This document shows, in pieces, positions 53,071-62,615 of a stretch of DNA of 64,000 bases. The stretch lies in NCBI RefSeq assembly GCF_000337375.1, contig NZ_AOJG01000009.1:16620-80619 (forward strand), given 5' to 3'. How positions within the stretch are numbered: position 1 is the stretch's first letter; the number at the start of each line of letters is the position of its first letter. The notes beneath the pieces were generated by a model. It saw nothing but the letters and a program-made list of their open reading frames with translations. It was not told where the DNA came from and ran no database searches. The translations under genes and the position numbers were made by a program. This DNA is from Halorubrum lipolyticum DSM 21995 (lineage in GTDB: Archaea > Halobacteriota > Halobacteria > Halobacteriales > Haloferacaceae).

Positions 53071-54126
53071 ATGAAGTATACCTTGTTTCACGGGGCAAAA
53101 AAGAACGCCGGCGATTACCTGATTCGTAATCGAGCCAAACAGCTGCTATTCGAGTATACTGATATCGACGAAAATGAGTTACTCGAACTGGATATGGTTC
53201 GAAAGAATATTTCCGAAGAACAACTCTCTCAGGTTCGAGAAACAGATGCCGTCATAATCGCTGGAGGGCCAGCGTATGGGTCAGGGGACTTTGCGGATAT
53301 TTACCCTTCACTACCAGACGTATTGGACGCGGGGATTCCCGTCTTCCCTCTTGGTCCGGGATGGAAGGGGACAGACGAAGACGAATTCCGATTCACAGAT
53401 GAGTCACTCTCTCTCATAGAACGTATTCACGAACGGATCGAGTTTTCTGGAGTTCGAGATCTCCCAACGAAACGTGTACTGCAGAAACACGGGATATCGA
53501 ACGTCGAATTAGTTGGGTGTCCCGCATGGTATGACCTTGGTTCGCTTGGAAAGTCGTTTGAGAAACCGTCCACAGTCGGGAGTATTGCGATCTCTACTGC
53601 AGTTCCGCGTTCACGGTACTACCGCAAGCAATTCCGCCATCTCCTTCGACGGGTGAGTGAAGAGTACCCAGATGCTGATCTGTACTGCTCGTTCCATCGA
53701 GGAATAACCTACGACGATCATACGCCCTTTATACGCTCTCTTCATCTCAAACGGTTCAAGCGAGTTGCCAGCAAACATGGGTATACAATACTCAATCCGG
53801 CATACGAACCTGAAAAATTAGAGCTGTACAGAGATGTTGATATTCACATTGGATATCGGGTTCACGGCCATATTTATTTCCTTGCGATGCGCCATCCAAG
53901 TTATCTGTTCCAAGTAGATGGTCGCGGTACCGGTGTATCTGAATCGCTTTCAGCTCCAAGCGATGTAGTTGCGTTTGGACGTGACAATTATAAAGAGCCT
54001 ATTGAGGAGCTACTCAATAATGTCCAGCAGGACGTTACAGATGGATTTACTAGATTCGATAGTGTTTCTGAAGCTATTGATAATACACATGAAAATATGA
54101 TGAGACTGATCGATACTCTTCCGTGA
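53071..54126 (+). CDS. Polysaccharide pyruvyltransferase family protein
   Basis: A 351-aa GT-B-fold enzyme expected to move pyruvate from phosphoenolpyruvate onto a glycan sugar as a ketal. Hallmarks: the N-terminal FHGAKKNAGDYLI, VIIAGGPAYGSGDF, VFPLGPGWKG, SGVRDLPTKRVLQKHG and the C-terminal DIHIGYRVHGHIYFLAMRHP with its conserved Arg-His pair. It is plus-strand, divergent from the GT-B-like gene, in the low-GC segment. Pyruvylated sugars would add negative charge to the surface glycan. Confidence 0.88.
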   Translation: MKYTLFHGAKKNAGDYLIRNRAKQLLFEYTDIDENELLELDMVRKNISEEQLSQVRETDAVIIAGGPAYGSGDFADIYPSLPDVLDAGIPVFPLGPGWKGTDEDEFRFTDESLSLIERIHERIEFSGVRDLPTKRVLQKHGISNVELVGCPAWYDLGSLGKSFEKPSTVGSIAISTAVPRSRYYRKQFRHLLRRVSEEYPDADLYCSFHRGITYDDHTPFIRSLHLKRFKRVASKHGYTILNPAYEPEKLELYRDVDIHIGYRVHGHIYFLAMRHPSYLFQVDGRGTGVSESLSAPSDVVAFGRDNYKEPIEELLNNVQQDVTDGFTRFDSVSEAIDNTHENMMRLIDTLP

Positions 54127-54133
54127 TTTTTTT
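54127..54133 (+). terminator. T-tract directly after the pyruvyltransferase gene
   Basis: Seven T residues begin on the base after the stop codon. Archaeal transcription ends at such U-tracts without needing a hairpin. The next gene has its own AT-rich upstream region. Confidence 0.5.
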
Positions 54134-54240
54134 GCTGTACCACATATCTGTACAATTCAAATAGCGGTCATAAAAATATAAATAGAGGTACTCTATTCCA
54201 CAAACCTCTACTGTATGAGGCCTTAATATAGAATTGACAC

Positions 54241-55170
54241 ATGGCAAAACGCACTATGGTTACAGGATGCGGTGGGTTTCTTGGTAGTCATCTTGTCGAT
54301 GAACTTTTGCAGAGTGGAAGAGAGGTAATCGGAATTGATAATTTTAGTAGTGGACAAAAAGAGAACATCAGTGAATATACTGATCATAATAATTTCAAAT
54401 TGTTAAATAGAAATGTTCGTCTACCAGATTCATTACCTACTGTGGATGAAATATATCACCTAGCTTCACAAGCTTCACCAGCTGACTTTACAGAATATCC
54501 CGTTGAGATTGCACTTGTAAACACACAAGGCACACGAAATATGCTGGACCACGCTCTAGCCTGTGATGCAAAGATGGTTTTTGCCAGCACAAGTGAAGTA
54601 TACGGAGATCCTGAAGTGCACCCACAAACAGAATCATATAATGGGAATGTGAATATTCGTGGAGTTAGAGGTTGTTACGACGAATCTAAACGGTTTGGAG
54701 AAACTCTAACGGAGGCATATTACCGAAAGCATAATGTTGATGTCCGAACAGTTAGGATATTTAATACATACGGTCCTAAAATGCGCCCGGATGATGGACG
54801 TGTTGTCCCAACATTTATTGATCAGGCATTATCTGGTAATGACTTGACTGTTTATGGGGATGGTTCACAAACTCGAAGTTTTTGTTATGTTGATGATTTA
54901 ATACATGGTTTGACACAAGTAATGGAGCAGTCTGAATTAGATCATCGAGTGTACAACCTTGGTAATGAGAATGAGATAACAATAAAGACATTGGCGAAAA
55001 AAATATTAGACATTGTCAATACCAATAGTAGTATTGTATATAAACCTCTGCCTGAAGACGACCCAGAGAGACGAAAGCCAAATATTACACGAATTCAAAA
55101 AGAATTGGGGTGGGAACCAAACATCTCACTTGAAAATGGTCTCAAGACTACAATCGACTCATATAAATAA
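54241..55170 (+). CDS. UDP-glucuronate decarboxylase-like SDR (UDP-xylose synthase)
   Basis: A 309-aa extended [19 protein letters not shown] at the N-terminus. Then come the diagnostic UXS segments [40 protein letters not shown] and [17 protein letters not shown] (catalytic Tyr-Lys), and [21 protein letters not shown]. These match UDP-xylose synthases better than dTDP-glucose dehydratases. The likely reaction is UDP-glucuronate to UDP-xylose, using the product of AglM. It lies 20 bp before a GT61 gene, so both are likely one operon. Confidence 0.86.
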   Translation: MAKRTMVTGCGGFLGSHLVDELLQSGREVIGIDNFSSGQKENISEYTDHNNFKLLNRNVRLPDSLPTVDEIYHLASQASPADFTEYPVEIALVNTQGTRNMLDHALACDAKMVFASTSEVYGDPEVHPQTESYNGNVNIRGVRGCYDESKRFGETLTEAYYRKHNVDVRTVRIFNTYGPKMRPDDGRVVPTFIDQALSGNDLTVYGDGSQTRSFCYVDDLIHGLTQVMEQSELDHRVYNLGNENEITIKTLAKKILDIVNTNSSIVYKPLPEDDPERRKPNITRIQKELGWEPNISLENGLKTTIDSYK

Positions 55171-55190
55171 ATAATTGCTGACATATTATA

Positions 55191-56444
55191 ATGTATGATA
55201 TAATTAAGAGGATCTTGAAAGAGTATCAATTGAACGGGCTACGGTCATTAGTCGATAGTGGGGTTAGTGAAGTTTCAATCTTTTTTAAAAATAAAAAACA
55301 CGAGATATTTTCCCGATTTTTAGTTTTCATATTGAAAGCTAGCGGTAAGACAACAACCGCAGATGAAAAATGTGAAAATAAGTATTTGTATGCGACTAGT
55401 GAGAAAATTAATGTAACAACAAATGGACAGAGTTCTCACCCTGACATTCAATCAGCGATAGGTGATTGGAGATCTGATCCGCGACACTTGTATTTCTTGA
55501 ATCAAGTCCGACTTGTCGGAAGATATGGTCTCGGTTTCTCCTCAGAAGGTGAATTAATCTGGGACACTGTTGCAAACAGCCAATATATGCTCAATTCAAT
55601 TTTACAACGAATGATAAGTGATATGGGTGTTATTAGAACCTACAACATTATTTATAATGCAATAGTTAGCAAACACATTGACATTCGAAATTCAGAATAT
55701 GATTATTCACTTTCTATGATGAATACTAATTCAAATAATTATTATCACTGGACAGTGGAGTATTTAGCACGTCTTCGCGGCGTAGATTCGTGTCCCGAAG
55801 TCTCCAATGATGAGGTTGAATTATTACTCCTTTCATCAGCTCCACAATATGTCAAAGAGTCGCTTAGCATTCTCGGATTCAAATCTTATCAAACATGGAA
55901 CGAAGATATTGAGCAAATTGACCGACTCATAGTACCAGATCATACATTTCGTTCACGGCATCATGAGTTTGGAATAGCACCATCAGATTTAGAATGGGTG
56001 AGAAAAAAGATGTTAAACAATTTGTCAACAAAGTCTAATATCAAAAATAAAAGAATATATATCTCTCGAGAAGATTCTAAAAATGGTAGGGAGGTAATAA
56101 ATGATCAAGAATTAAACGCTATTTTGAACAACTTCGGGTTTCAAAAATACAGATTATCTGAATTGTCTGTTAGAGATCAAATCGAACTATTTTCCAATGC
56201 AGAAATTGTTATAGGTCCTCATGGGGCTGGATTTGGAAATCTAATATATTCAACATCATCAACAACAGTTGTTGAACTGTATGGAGAAGAGCTACCACAA
56301 GGGAAATTCTTTGTAATGCTAGCGAACGAGATCGGGTCTGATTATTATAACATACGCTGTCAAGTCGATGATAATAATATATATGTTCCAACTAATAGGG
56401 TTGAAAAGTTATTAGACAATATTCTAACAAAACAGATACGGTAG
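55191..56444 (+). CDS. Glycosyltransferase, family 61
   Basis: A 417-aa protein. The N-terminal ~100 residues are basic and variable. The catalytic region has NSNNYYHWTVEYLARLRGVD, then DRLIVPDHTFRSRHHEFG, RIYISREDSKNGREV and the GT61 hallmark IVIGPHGAGFGNLIYS. Plant and fungal GT61 enzymes include beta-1,2-xylosyltransferases and arabinosyltransferases. Following directly after a UDP-xylose-synthase-like gene, it is a good candidate archaeal xylosyltransferase. It is very A/T-rich. Confidence 0.85.
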   Translation: MYDIIKRILKEYQLNGLRSLVDSGVSEVSIFFKNKKHEIFSRFLVFILKASGKTTTADEKCENKYLYATSEKINVTTNGQSSHPDIQSAIGDWRSDPRHLYFLNQVRLVGRYGLGFSSEGELIWDTVANSQYMLNSILQRMISDMGVIRTYNIIYNAIVSKHIDIRNSEYDYSLSMMNTNSNNYYHWTVEYLARLRGVDSCPEVSNDEVELLLLSSAPQYVKESLSILGFKSYQTWNEDIEQIDRLIVPDHTFRSRHHEFGIAPSDLEWVRKKMLNNLSTKSNIKNKRIYISREDSKNGREVINDQELNAILNNFGFQKYRLSELSVRDQIELFSNAEIVIGPHGAGFGNLIYSTSSTTVVELYGEELPQGKFFVMLANEIGSDYYNIRCQVDDNNIYVPTNRVEKLLDNILTKQIR

Positions 56445-56599
56445 TCTTGGTTAGTCTCTAAGAGCTGTTGTTGCCATTTCTGGTAAACAGATCCTCCACC
56501 TGAGAGTGTTTATAATCCAACCACCTTATTTGGTTAAACTACTCAGTACAACCCTAATTGTGTAATCAGTCTTATAATATTGTCTTGGCATTATTATTA

Positions 56600-57676
56600 T
56601 TATAATACTTTGTCCCAAGTTATTATTTCGTCTTTCCTAACCTTCGATTGTGTAGAGCGTCCAATAAGGATCTCAATCATTTCTGGAGAGATACCTGTTC
56701 CAGGCCGCTTAATGGAGATGTCCTCACGAGTGATTTTTTCACCCTCATCAAGTTTCTTAGCTGCCACAAGACTTCTACGGGCATGTTTGCGACTGTCATG
56801 TTCTACATTGATTGGTTTTTTTCTAAAAATACCTGTAGTTGTGTTTAAAATGCGCAAGTTTTCACAAAATATTTGTGTATCTCTCTCGTCCATCGCGTGG
56901 TAGTGATCATTTCCTTTCAATGATTTATCAAGTGTGAAGTGCTTTTCAATAACTTGTGCACCATGAAATATTGAATTTAGAAGGGTATTCATATTCTCGT
57001 CCGGTGGCACATGATCTGAATATCCGGCTGTATACTCTGGATACACCTGATCGAGATGGTGGATCATTCCCAGATTTGCGTTCTCAGGGTCTGTTGGATA
57101 TTGGAGAATACAATGAAGCAAAGCTAGCTCTGGGTCAGGGGTTTCCTCTTCGATCACCTGCACCGCATCATCAATTTCACCGATCGTGCTCGCGCCTGTT
57201 GATAACAGGATGGGCTTCTCTTTTTGAGCGATATGACGAATAAGTGGATGATTCGTGATGTCTGCACTGGCAATCTTGTACGCAGGCACGAGATCCTCAA
57301 GATAATCTACGGCCTCGAAATCAAATGGTGTCGAAAGGAAATCGATATCGTGATTCTCATGTGTCCATCTAGCGATCTCCTCGAATTCGTCTCTCCCGAA
57401 GTCATCATACTGCTCAAACAGTTCGTACTGTGTCTCGGTACTCTCCTCTTCAGTGTCCCAGTATGCGGGTGACTGTTTTGATGCGAGGCGATCCGCAGAG
57501 TACGATTGGAACTTCACGGCGTCCACACCCGCCTCCGCAGCTTCTGTAACCATCTTTTTTGCGGCGTCAAGCGGAGGTATCTCGTGCTTCTCTGCGATAT
57601 CAAAATGATTGACCCCGATTTCTGCGATCAGATAGGGGTCTTTCGGGTCATCAATAGTTGTACCGTTAATTTTCAT
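56600..57676 (-). CDS. Nonulosonic acid synthase (NeuB family)
   Basis: A 358-aa enzyme condensing a hexosamine derivative with phosphoenolpyruvate to form a nine-carbon acidic sugar (sialic, legionaminic or pseudaminic type). The N-terminal TIM barrel has YLIAEIGVNHF, AVKFQSYSADRL, FLSTPFDFEAVDYLEDL, KIASADITNHPLI, LSTGASTIGEI and IEKHFTLDKSLKGNDHYHAM. The C-terminal SAF/antifreeze-like domain has RSLVAAKKLDEGEKITREDI and RPGTGISPEMI. The start MKINGTTIDD is preferred; it lies within the end of the upstream fusion gene (11-bp overlap). Confidence 0.9.
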   Translation of the reverse strand: MKINGTTIDDPKDPYLIAEIGVNHFDIAEKHEIPPLDAAKKMVTEAAEAGVDAVKFQSYSADRLASKQSPAYWDTEEESTETQYELFEQYDDFGRDEFEEIARWTHENHDIDFLSTPFDFEAVDYLEDLVPAYKIASADITNHPLIRHIAQKEKPILLSTGASTIGEIDDAVQVIEEETPDPELALLHCILQYPTDPENANLGMIHHLDQVYPEYTAGYSDHVPPDENMNTLLNSIFHGAQVIEKHFTLDKSLKGNDHYHAMDERDTQIFCENLRILNTTTGIFRKKPINVEHDSRKHARRSLVAAKKLDEGEKITREDISIKRPGTGISPEMIEILIGRSTQSKVRKDEIITWDKVL

Positions 57677-59303
57677 TGGCTTCCTCGAACATGATTTTTT
57701 TGATGCGTTCGATACCATTTGCAATGTCGTGTGTGGAGAGTTCGTTTCTCATCATCTCTCGTTGTTCTCGATTAGAACAGTAGTCTTCTACCGCTGCCTG
57801 TAGGTTCTCTTCGGATACGTAGTTTGCGTGGCCGAGCGAAAGGACACCCCGCGAGATGTGGGCGAATGGGTGTTTTTGCTCTCGAGCATTTTGTGCGATT
57901 GATATCATCGGCAGATTCAGCGAAGCGGCCTCATAGAGCGTCCTCCCATTAGATGTGATGAGAAGGTCCGCCTGTTCCATGTGTTTCGCCATGGAGTTAA
58001 TATTCTGACTAACCGAGATGCGGCCAGGTGATGAGAACTTTTCGATTATCGTATCGAGATGATCCCTTTCGGTATATCCTAACCCGAGCACCACATCAAT
58101 TTCGTATTCTTCGTTAAGAGCAGAAAGTGCACGAAGAGCTTTCGCGGTCAGGTCATTTTCGTCGGTTCCACCGAAAGAGATCATGATTCTTTCGACGGAC
58201 GGGATCTCTTCCAACGGGGTAGCGTACCGGAACTCGCTTCTGAGACAAAAGTACTCAGATCCGAAATAGTGGTTTTCCGGTGGTGTTGAATGTTCGTATA
58301 GAGCGTTAATGATCGCATCTGCGTACTTGGAACCGACACCGAGGTCCTCGAAGTTCACGATCCGAGAGTCCAATTCTGCGAGCGATTGCATATACTCTAC
58401 GCTTGTGTCCAGAACGTCATTGACAACGACGTCTGGAACATCTGTTCTGATATATTCCAGTATGGCCTGTTCGCCCTCGAACACGCGATATGCATAATTG
58501 CTTTCTGCGAGTTTATCAATGGCAAGCTCGTCTTTTTTTTCAACGGCGAAGAGAACATCATGCTCAAAGATGTGATCTGCGAGTGTGATTCCTCGGTATA
58601 CGTGACCAGTACCTGTATTACCGTTCCCAATTAATCGGTATACGAGCTGCTTCCGTTGCAGAACACTCTCTGCAATTTTCCAATCCTCGTACGTGTCAAT
58701 GTCGATTCCCTCTCTCCGATCCACTTCGTAGAAAGACGGAGAATCACAGATTCGTCGGCCGTCTTCTACGATCGATCTGTGTGAGAGAAACACGCCGATC
58801 TCTTCGTAGATCGGTTCCATCATCTGACGGTTCTTCCTATCCGCAGAAACTGAATTATACTCGCCGTTTGTTTTTTTCCAATACTGATGAGTGCTGTCTC
58901 GAATGTAAATTACGCTATCTGAATCAGTTTGTAATCCTTGCTGGATCCCTTCTTCCACTGATGTATGTGTAATTAGTGGAACCGTCGGTTGGAAACAGAG
59001 TACATATTCGAAGTTCCCCTCAGATTCGGCATACGCATGCTGGATTACAGGAGCAAGAGGAACCTCATCTGTGGCGAGTTCTTTGGGTCGGTGAATAATT
59101 TCATCAGCACCGTACTCTCGTCCGATCTGGGCGATTTCGTCGCTATCCGTCGTAAGAACGGTGTGATCTATTTCAGAGGTGTTTTTGCTGGCCTCTATCG
59201 CGTGTGCAATCAGAGGTTTACCATTGAGTTCTCTGATATTTTTCCGTGGGATCCCCTTGGATCCCTTCCTCGCGGGGATAACGGATACCACGTTCTCTGC
59301 CAT
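57666..59303 (-). CDS. Fusion of CMP-nonulosonate synthetase and PseG-like nucleotide-sugar hydrolase
   Basis: A 545-aa two-domain protein. Residues about 5-225 are a CMP-sialate synthetase (VVSVIPARKGSKGIPRKNIR, VLTTDSDEIAQIGREYGADE, LCFQPTVPLITHTSVEEGI), ending VDRREGIDIDTYEDWKIAE. Residues about 228-545 are a GT-B-like PseG domain (IGNGNTGTGHVYRGITLADH, VNDVLDTSVEYM, IMISFGGTDENDLTAKAL, QADLLITSNGRTLYEAASLN). In pseudaminic acid synthesis PseG removes UDP before NeuB/PseI acts and PseF adds CMP after it, so the fusion joins steps on both sides of its partner NeuB, which overlaps its 3' end. Confidence 0.88.
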   Translation of the reverse strand: MAENVVSVIPARKGSKGIPRKNIRELNGKPLIAHAIEASKNTSEIDHTVLTTDSDEIAQIGREYGADEIIHRPKELATDEVPLAPVIQHAYAESEGNFEYVLCFQPTVPLITHTSVEEGIQQGLQTDSDSVIYIRDSTHQYWKKTNGEYNSVSADRKNRQMMEPIYEEIGVFLSHRSIVEDGRRICDSPSFYEVDRREGIDIDTYEDWKIAESVLQRKQLVYRLIGNGNTGTGHVYRGITLADHIFEHDVLFAVEKKDELAIDKLAESNYAYRVFEGEQAILEYIRTDVPDVVVNDVLDTSVEYMQSLAELDSRIVNFEDLGVGSKYADAIINALYEHSTPPENHYFGSEYFCLRSEFRYATPLEEIPSVERIMISFGGTDENDLTAKALRALSALNEEYEIDVVLGLGYTERDHLDTIIEKFSSPGRISVSQNINSMAKHMEQADLLITSNGRTLYEAASLNLPMISIAQNAREQKHPFAHISRGVLSLGHANYVSEENLQAAVEDYCSNREQREMMRNELSTHDIANGIERIKKIMFEEANEN

Positions 59304-59405
59304 CACTGTCGGTCTCTCCTTACCCGGCGAGTAAAACAGTTCTTGTTTGAATATCAGTTGGAATCGATGTCGAATTAACGAACACAGAGTTGCTACCCTG
59401 CAAAC

Positions 59406-61211
59406 CTATTGGCTCGCCTGAATTCCGTACAGCTCCGCGTACTTCCCGCCTTCCGCCACGAGTTCGTCGTGTCGTCCCGTCTCCGTGACTCGACCCTCCT
59501 CGATCGTGTAAATCCGGTCCGCATTCTTCACCGTCGACAGACGATGTGCGATGGTAACGATCGCGTAGTCTCGGTCCATTTCCTCGATCGATCGCTGGAC
59601 CTGCTTTTCCAGATTGGAGTCGAGGTCGCTCGTTGCCTCGTCGAGGATCAACACGTCAGCGTCCTCGAGCAGTGCCCGCGCGAGCGCAACGCGCTGTTGT
59701 TGCCCACCGGACAATCGAACTCCATCATCACCCAACAACGAGTCGTACCCGTTCGGAAGCTCGTCGATGAACTCGTCGACCTTCGCGATCGAACACACAC
59801 GATCGAGTTCTCCCCCCGAGACTTCTCGATTCCCGAGCGTCAAATTATACCGCAGCGTATCGTTGAAGATGAACGGGTCCTGTCTGACCATCGAGAGACG
59901 GTCGCGCCACTCCGCGATGTCCATCTCGTCGATCGGGATCCCGTTCGCTCTGATCTCGCCGGAATCGACAGGATACAGTCGAGCGAGGAGCGAGACGATC
60001 GTCGATTTCCCCGCCCCCGACTGTCCGACGAAGCCGACGAACTCGCCCTTCTCGACGGTAAAGTCGATCCCGCGAAGCACCTCTTCCTCGTCGTCGTACG
60101 AGAAGTGAACGTCGTCGAACTCGACCTCTCGGATTTCTTCAGGGGCTTCCCGACTCGAGCCGGTCGGTTCGTTGTACGTCGCCAGATCGTCTGTGAACTG
60201 GATAGTTCGGACGAGGTGCGGGAGGTTGTTCTCGACTTTGTAGTACAGCGTGTTCACTCTGCTCGCCTTCGGTCCGAGTCGGAACATCGCGAAGAGGAAA
60301 ACCCCGAGTTCACCGACCGAGAGGTTCGCAAACGTTAGTGCAAGGTAGATGAGAACGAACACCGACACCGCGACGACGAGGTTATAGAAGTTGTCGATCG
60401 CAGCCTCGTTACGCCGAAGAACGATACGCGAACGAGTGAACTGTTCGATCGCCTCAGTAAAGTCCTCGAATAGCTCGTCAGCGAGTCCGAAGATCCGGAC
60501 GTCGCGAATTCCCTGTGTTCCGGCTTGCGCGGCTTCTTGTCTCATCTCGTTCGCCTCGGCCACCTTCTCGCCGACATCGTACCCAGAATCGATAACCCGG
60601 CGGAAGAAGACCGAGAAGCCTCCGAGGACGATGCCCGTGATGATCGTCAGGAATGGCGCGATCACCAGCGCGACGGCGAAGTACACGCCGGCAAGGAATG
60701 CTTCTTGGGTAAACTGGATTGAGTATTGAATTACCCGGCTGGCGTAGTTCGTCTGCGTGACGATCGCGTTCAAAATGTCGTCGGAACCCTCTCTATCGAA
60801 ATACTCCACGCGGGCGTTCAACGCGTTTCGAAACGCCCGGGTCTGGAGATCTCTAATGTAGTAGGTCCGGAGTGCCTCGCGGAACCACGCAACAGCGAAA
60901 GTGGTTGTATACCGTGCGACCATTACGCCAGATACACCGATCACGACGTATCCCAGTGTGAATGGGATCCCGATCGCTTGGTAGGCCGTAACGAACACCG
61001 CCAACAGCCCTTCGGCCTCTGCAGCGGGGTCCTGGAGCTGGACGAGTTCAACGATTGGCAGAATGAAACTCAGACCGACACCCTCGAGCACCGCTGCGAC
61101 GATTCCAAGCACGACGACGGCTGCAGTGTACGTCGGATTATACTTCGCAACGTCACGGAGGGCATCAAGTTTCGCCCGTCTGGAAACCGGTTCTGAATCT
61201 GGCGATGACAT
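59406..61211 (-). CDS. ABC transporter, fused permease and ATPase (lipid-linked glycan flippase type)
   Basis: A 601-aa half-transporter of the MsbA/PglK type that probably moves lipid-linked glycans across the membrane. Six membrane helices occupy about residues 25-320. The ATPase has Walker A GFVGQSGAGKSTIV, the Q-loop MVRQDPFIFND, the signature RLSGGQQQRVALARAL and Walker B DVLILDEATSDLD with the H-loop IAHRLSTV. No Wzx flippase is seen in the island. Its GC content is higher than that of the preceding genes. Confidence 0.9.
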   Translation of the reverse strand: MSSPDSEPVSRRAKLDALRDVAKYNPTYTAAVVVLGIVAAVLEGVGLSFILPIVELVQLQDPAAEAEGLLAVFVTAYQAIGIPFTLGYVVIGVSGVMVARYTTTFAVAWFREALRTYYIRDLQTRAFRNALNARVEYFDREGSDDILNAIVTQTNYASRVIQYSIQFTQEAFLAGVYFAVALVIAPFLTIITGIVLGGFSVFFRRVIDSGYDVGEKVAEANEMRQEAAQAGTQGIRDVRIFGLADELFEDFTEAIEQFTRSRIVLRRNEAAIDNFYNLVVAVSVFVLIYLALTFANLSVGELGVFLFAMFRLGPKASRVNTLYYKVENNLPHLVRTIQFTDDLATYNEPTGSSREAPEEIREVEFDDVHFSYDDEEEVLRGIDFTVEKGEFVGFVGQSGAGKSTIVSLLARLYPVDSGEIRANGIPIDEMDIAEWRDRLSMVRQDPFIFNDTLRYNLTLGNREVSGGELDRVCSIAKVDEFIDELPNGYDSLLGDDGVRLSGGQQQRVALARALLEDADVLILDEATSDLDSNLEKQVQRSIEEMDRDYAIVTIAHRLSTVKNADRIYTIEEGRVTETGRHDELVAEGGKYAELYGIQASQ

Positions 61212-61447
61212 TGAGTTGCGTTACTCGTATTCCAGCAGCGATCCGAATAATGCCGTCGGTCTGAATCGGATGTGCTGTGCTGGCTCGTGAACACAGACGG
61301 CGGGGGTTTATCACCCACTTTCCGTGTACTGACGTCGTCGACTGCTAATTGGTTCAGTGAGGAAACACCGTAGGTTTCTGTCGAACAAATACGCTTTTCA
61401 CACAGGCACGATTTTCTCACAATAATGCGACTTTCGGGTGGTCCCCT

Positions 61448-62548
61448 ATGGACGTAATCGATGATGACGGCAATCTCTTTGGGACCGTCAACGTTGTTGA
61501 CGCACTTGTTGTGCTCGTGGTGCTTGCGGTCGGCGTCGCCGGTGCGGCGTTCGTGTTCGCCGACGAGCCAGCGCCCGAACCCGAACCAGAGACCGACACG
61601 ACGTACGCGACCCTCGATATGGGTACCCAACCCGCGTATATCGTCGACGCGATCAACGAAGGCGACACATTTTCGCCCGATGACACCTCCTCGATCACGA
61701 TTACGGATGTCCACCTCACCCCACGCGACGACGGTATCGGCGTCACTCTCCGCGTCGAGCTCCAAGGTGAGGCCAACGGCGACGCGATCTCGTACGCAGA
61801 CGCCCCGCCACGACTGGGCCGGACACTCGCCATCGAGACGTCGCAGTATGAGGTGAGCGGGCAGATCCGCGACACTGGAGACGACGACGCACTCGCGGGC
61901 GACATCCAACAGGTGATCGTCCGAGATACGCTCGACGCGGAGACCGCCACAGCAGTCACACCGGGCGACGAGATACGGCTTGCCGGCCGCACGGTCGCGA
62001 CCGTCGAAGACGTCGTGACCTACGCCACGAACAACACCGACCGGACGAGCGTCCTCGTCGAGACGAACGTGTCGGCCCATAACGAGAATGACCAGGCTCG
62101 CTTTGGTGGCGTCCCGCTCCAACGCGGGCAGCCGATCACGCTCCCGGCCGACAAGTACACGATCGACGGGCAGATCGAACGCGTGAACGGCGACCTCCAA
62201 CTCGGGGGAACGTCGACGCGAGAGGTCACACTCCGGATGACCGAAGTCCGTGAGGACACTGCCGAGGCGATCGAGCCGGGCATGACTGAAGGCCCGACAG
62301 GCGACCCCGTTGCGGAGGTCACCACCGTCGACACCGAGCCCTCGCTCATCATCGCGACCGGTGAGGACGGCAGCGTCAACGTCGTCGATCACCCGATCAA
62401 CCGGGACGTGACGATCACCGCCGACATTCAGGTCCGGGACACGCCGACCGGCGTCCAGTTCAAAGGCGAACCGCTCCGCGGTGGCACCACCATCACGCTC
62501 GATCTCGGGACGCGGGTCATCGAAGCCGAGGTGGTGAGCGTCGCCTGA
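61448..62548 (+). CDS. Membrane-anchored DUF4330-like protein
   Basis: A 366-aa protein beginning MDVIDDDGNLFGTVNVVDAL, the DUF4330 N-terminal pattern, with one membrane helix (about 18-39, VVLVVLAVGVAGAAFVFAD) and a long extracytoplasmic region. That region contains three similar beta-rich blocks with a turn of the form RLGRTLAIETSQYEVSGQI, RGQPITLPADKYTIDGQI and RGGTTITLDLGTRVIEAEV, so it looks like a triplicated domain. Function unknown. Confidence 0.75.
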   Translation: MDVIDDDGNLFGTVNVVDALVVLVVLAVGVAGAAFVFADEPAPEPEPETDTTYATLDMGTQPAYIVDAINEGDTFSPDDTSSITITDVHLTPRDDGIGVTLRVELQGEANGDAISYADAPPRLGRTLAIETSQYEVSGQIRDTGDDDALAGDIQQVIVRDTLDAETATAVTPGDEIRLAGRTVATVEDVVTYATNNTDRTSVLVETNVSAHNENDQARFGGVPLQRGQPITLPADKYTIDGQIERVNGDLQLGGTSTREVTLRMTEVREDTAEAIEPGMTEGPTGDPVAEVTTVDTEPSLIIATGEDGSVNVVDHPINRDVTITADIQVRDTPTGVQFKGEPLRGGTTITLDLGTRVIEAEVVSVA

Positions 62549-62615
62549 TGGCCGCGCGTGGTCGCGCTCCACAGAACCTGTTCGCCAAAGGTGCTCTAAC
62601 AGAGGTGTCTCCGAG

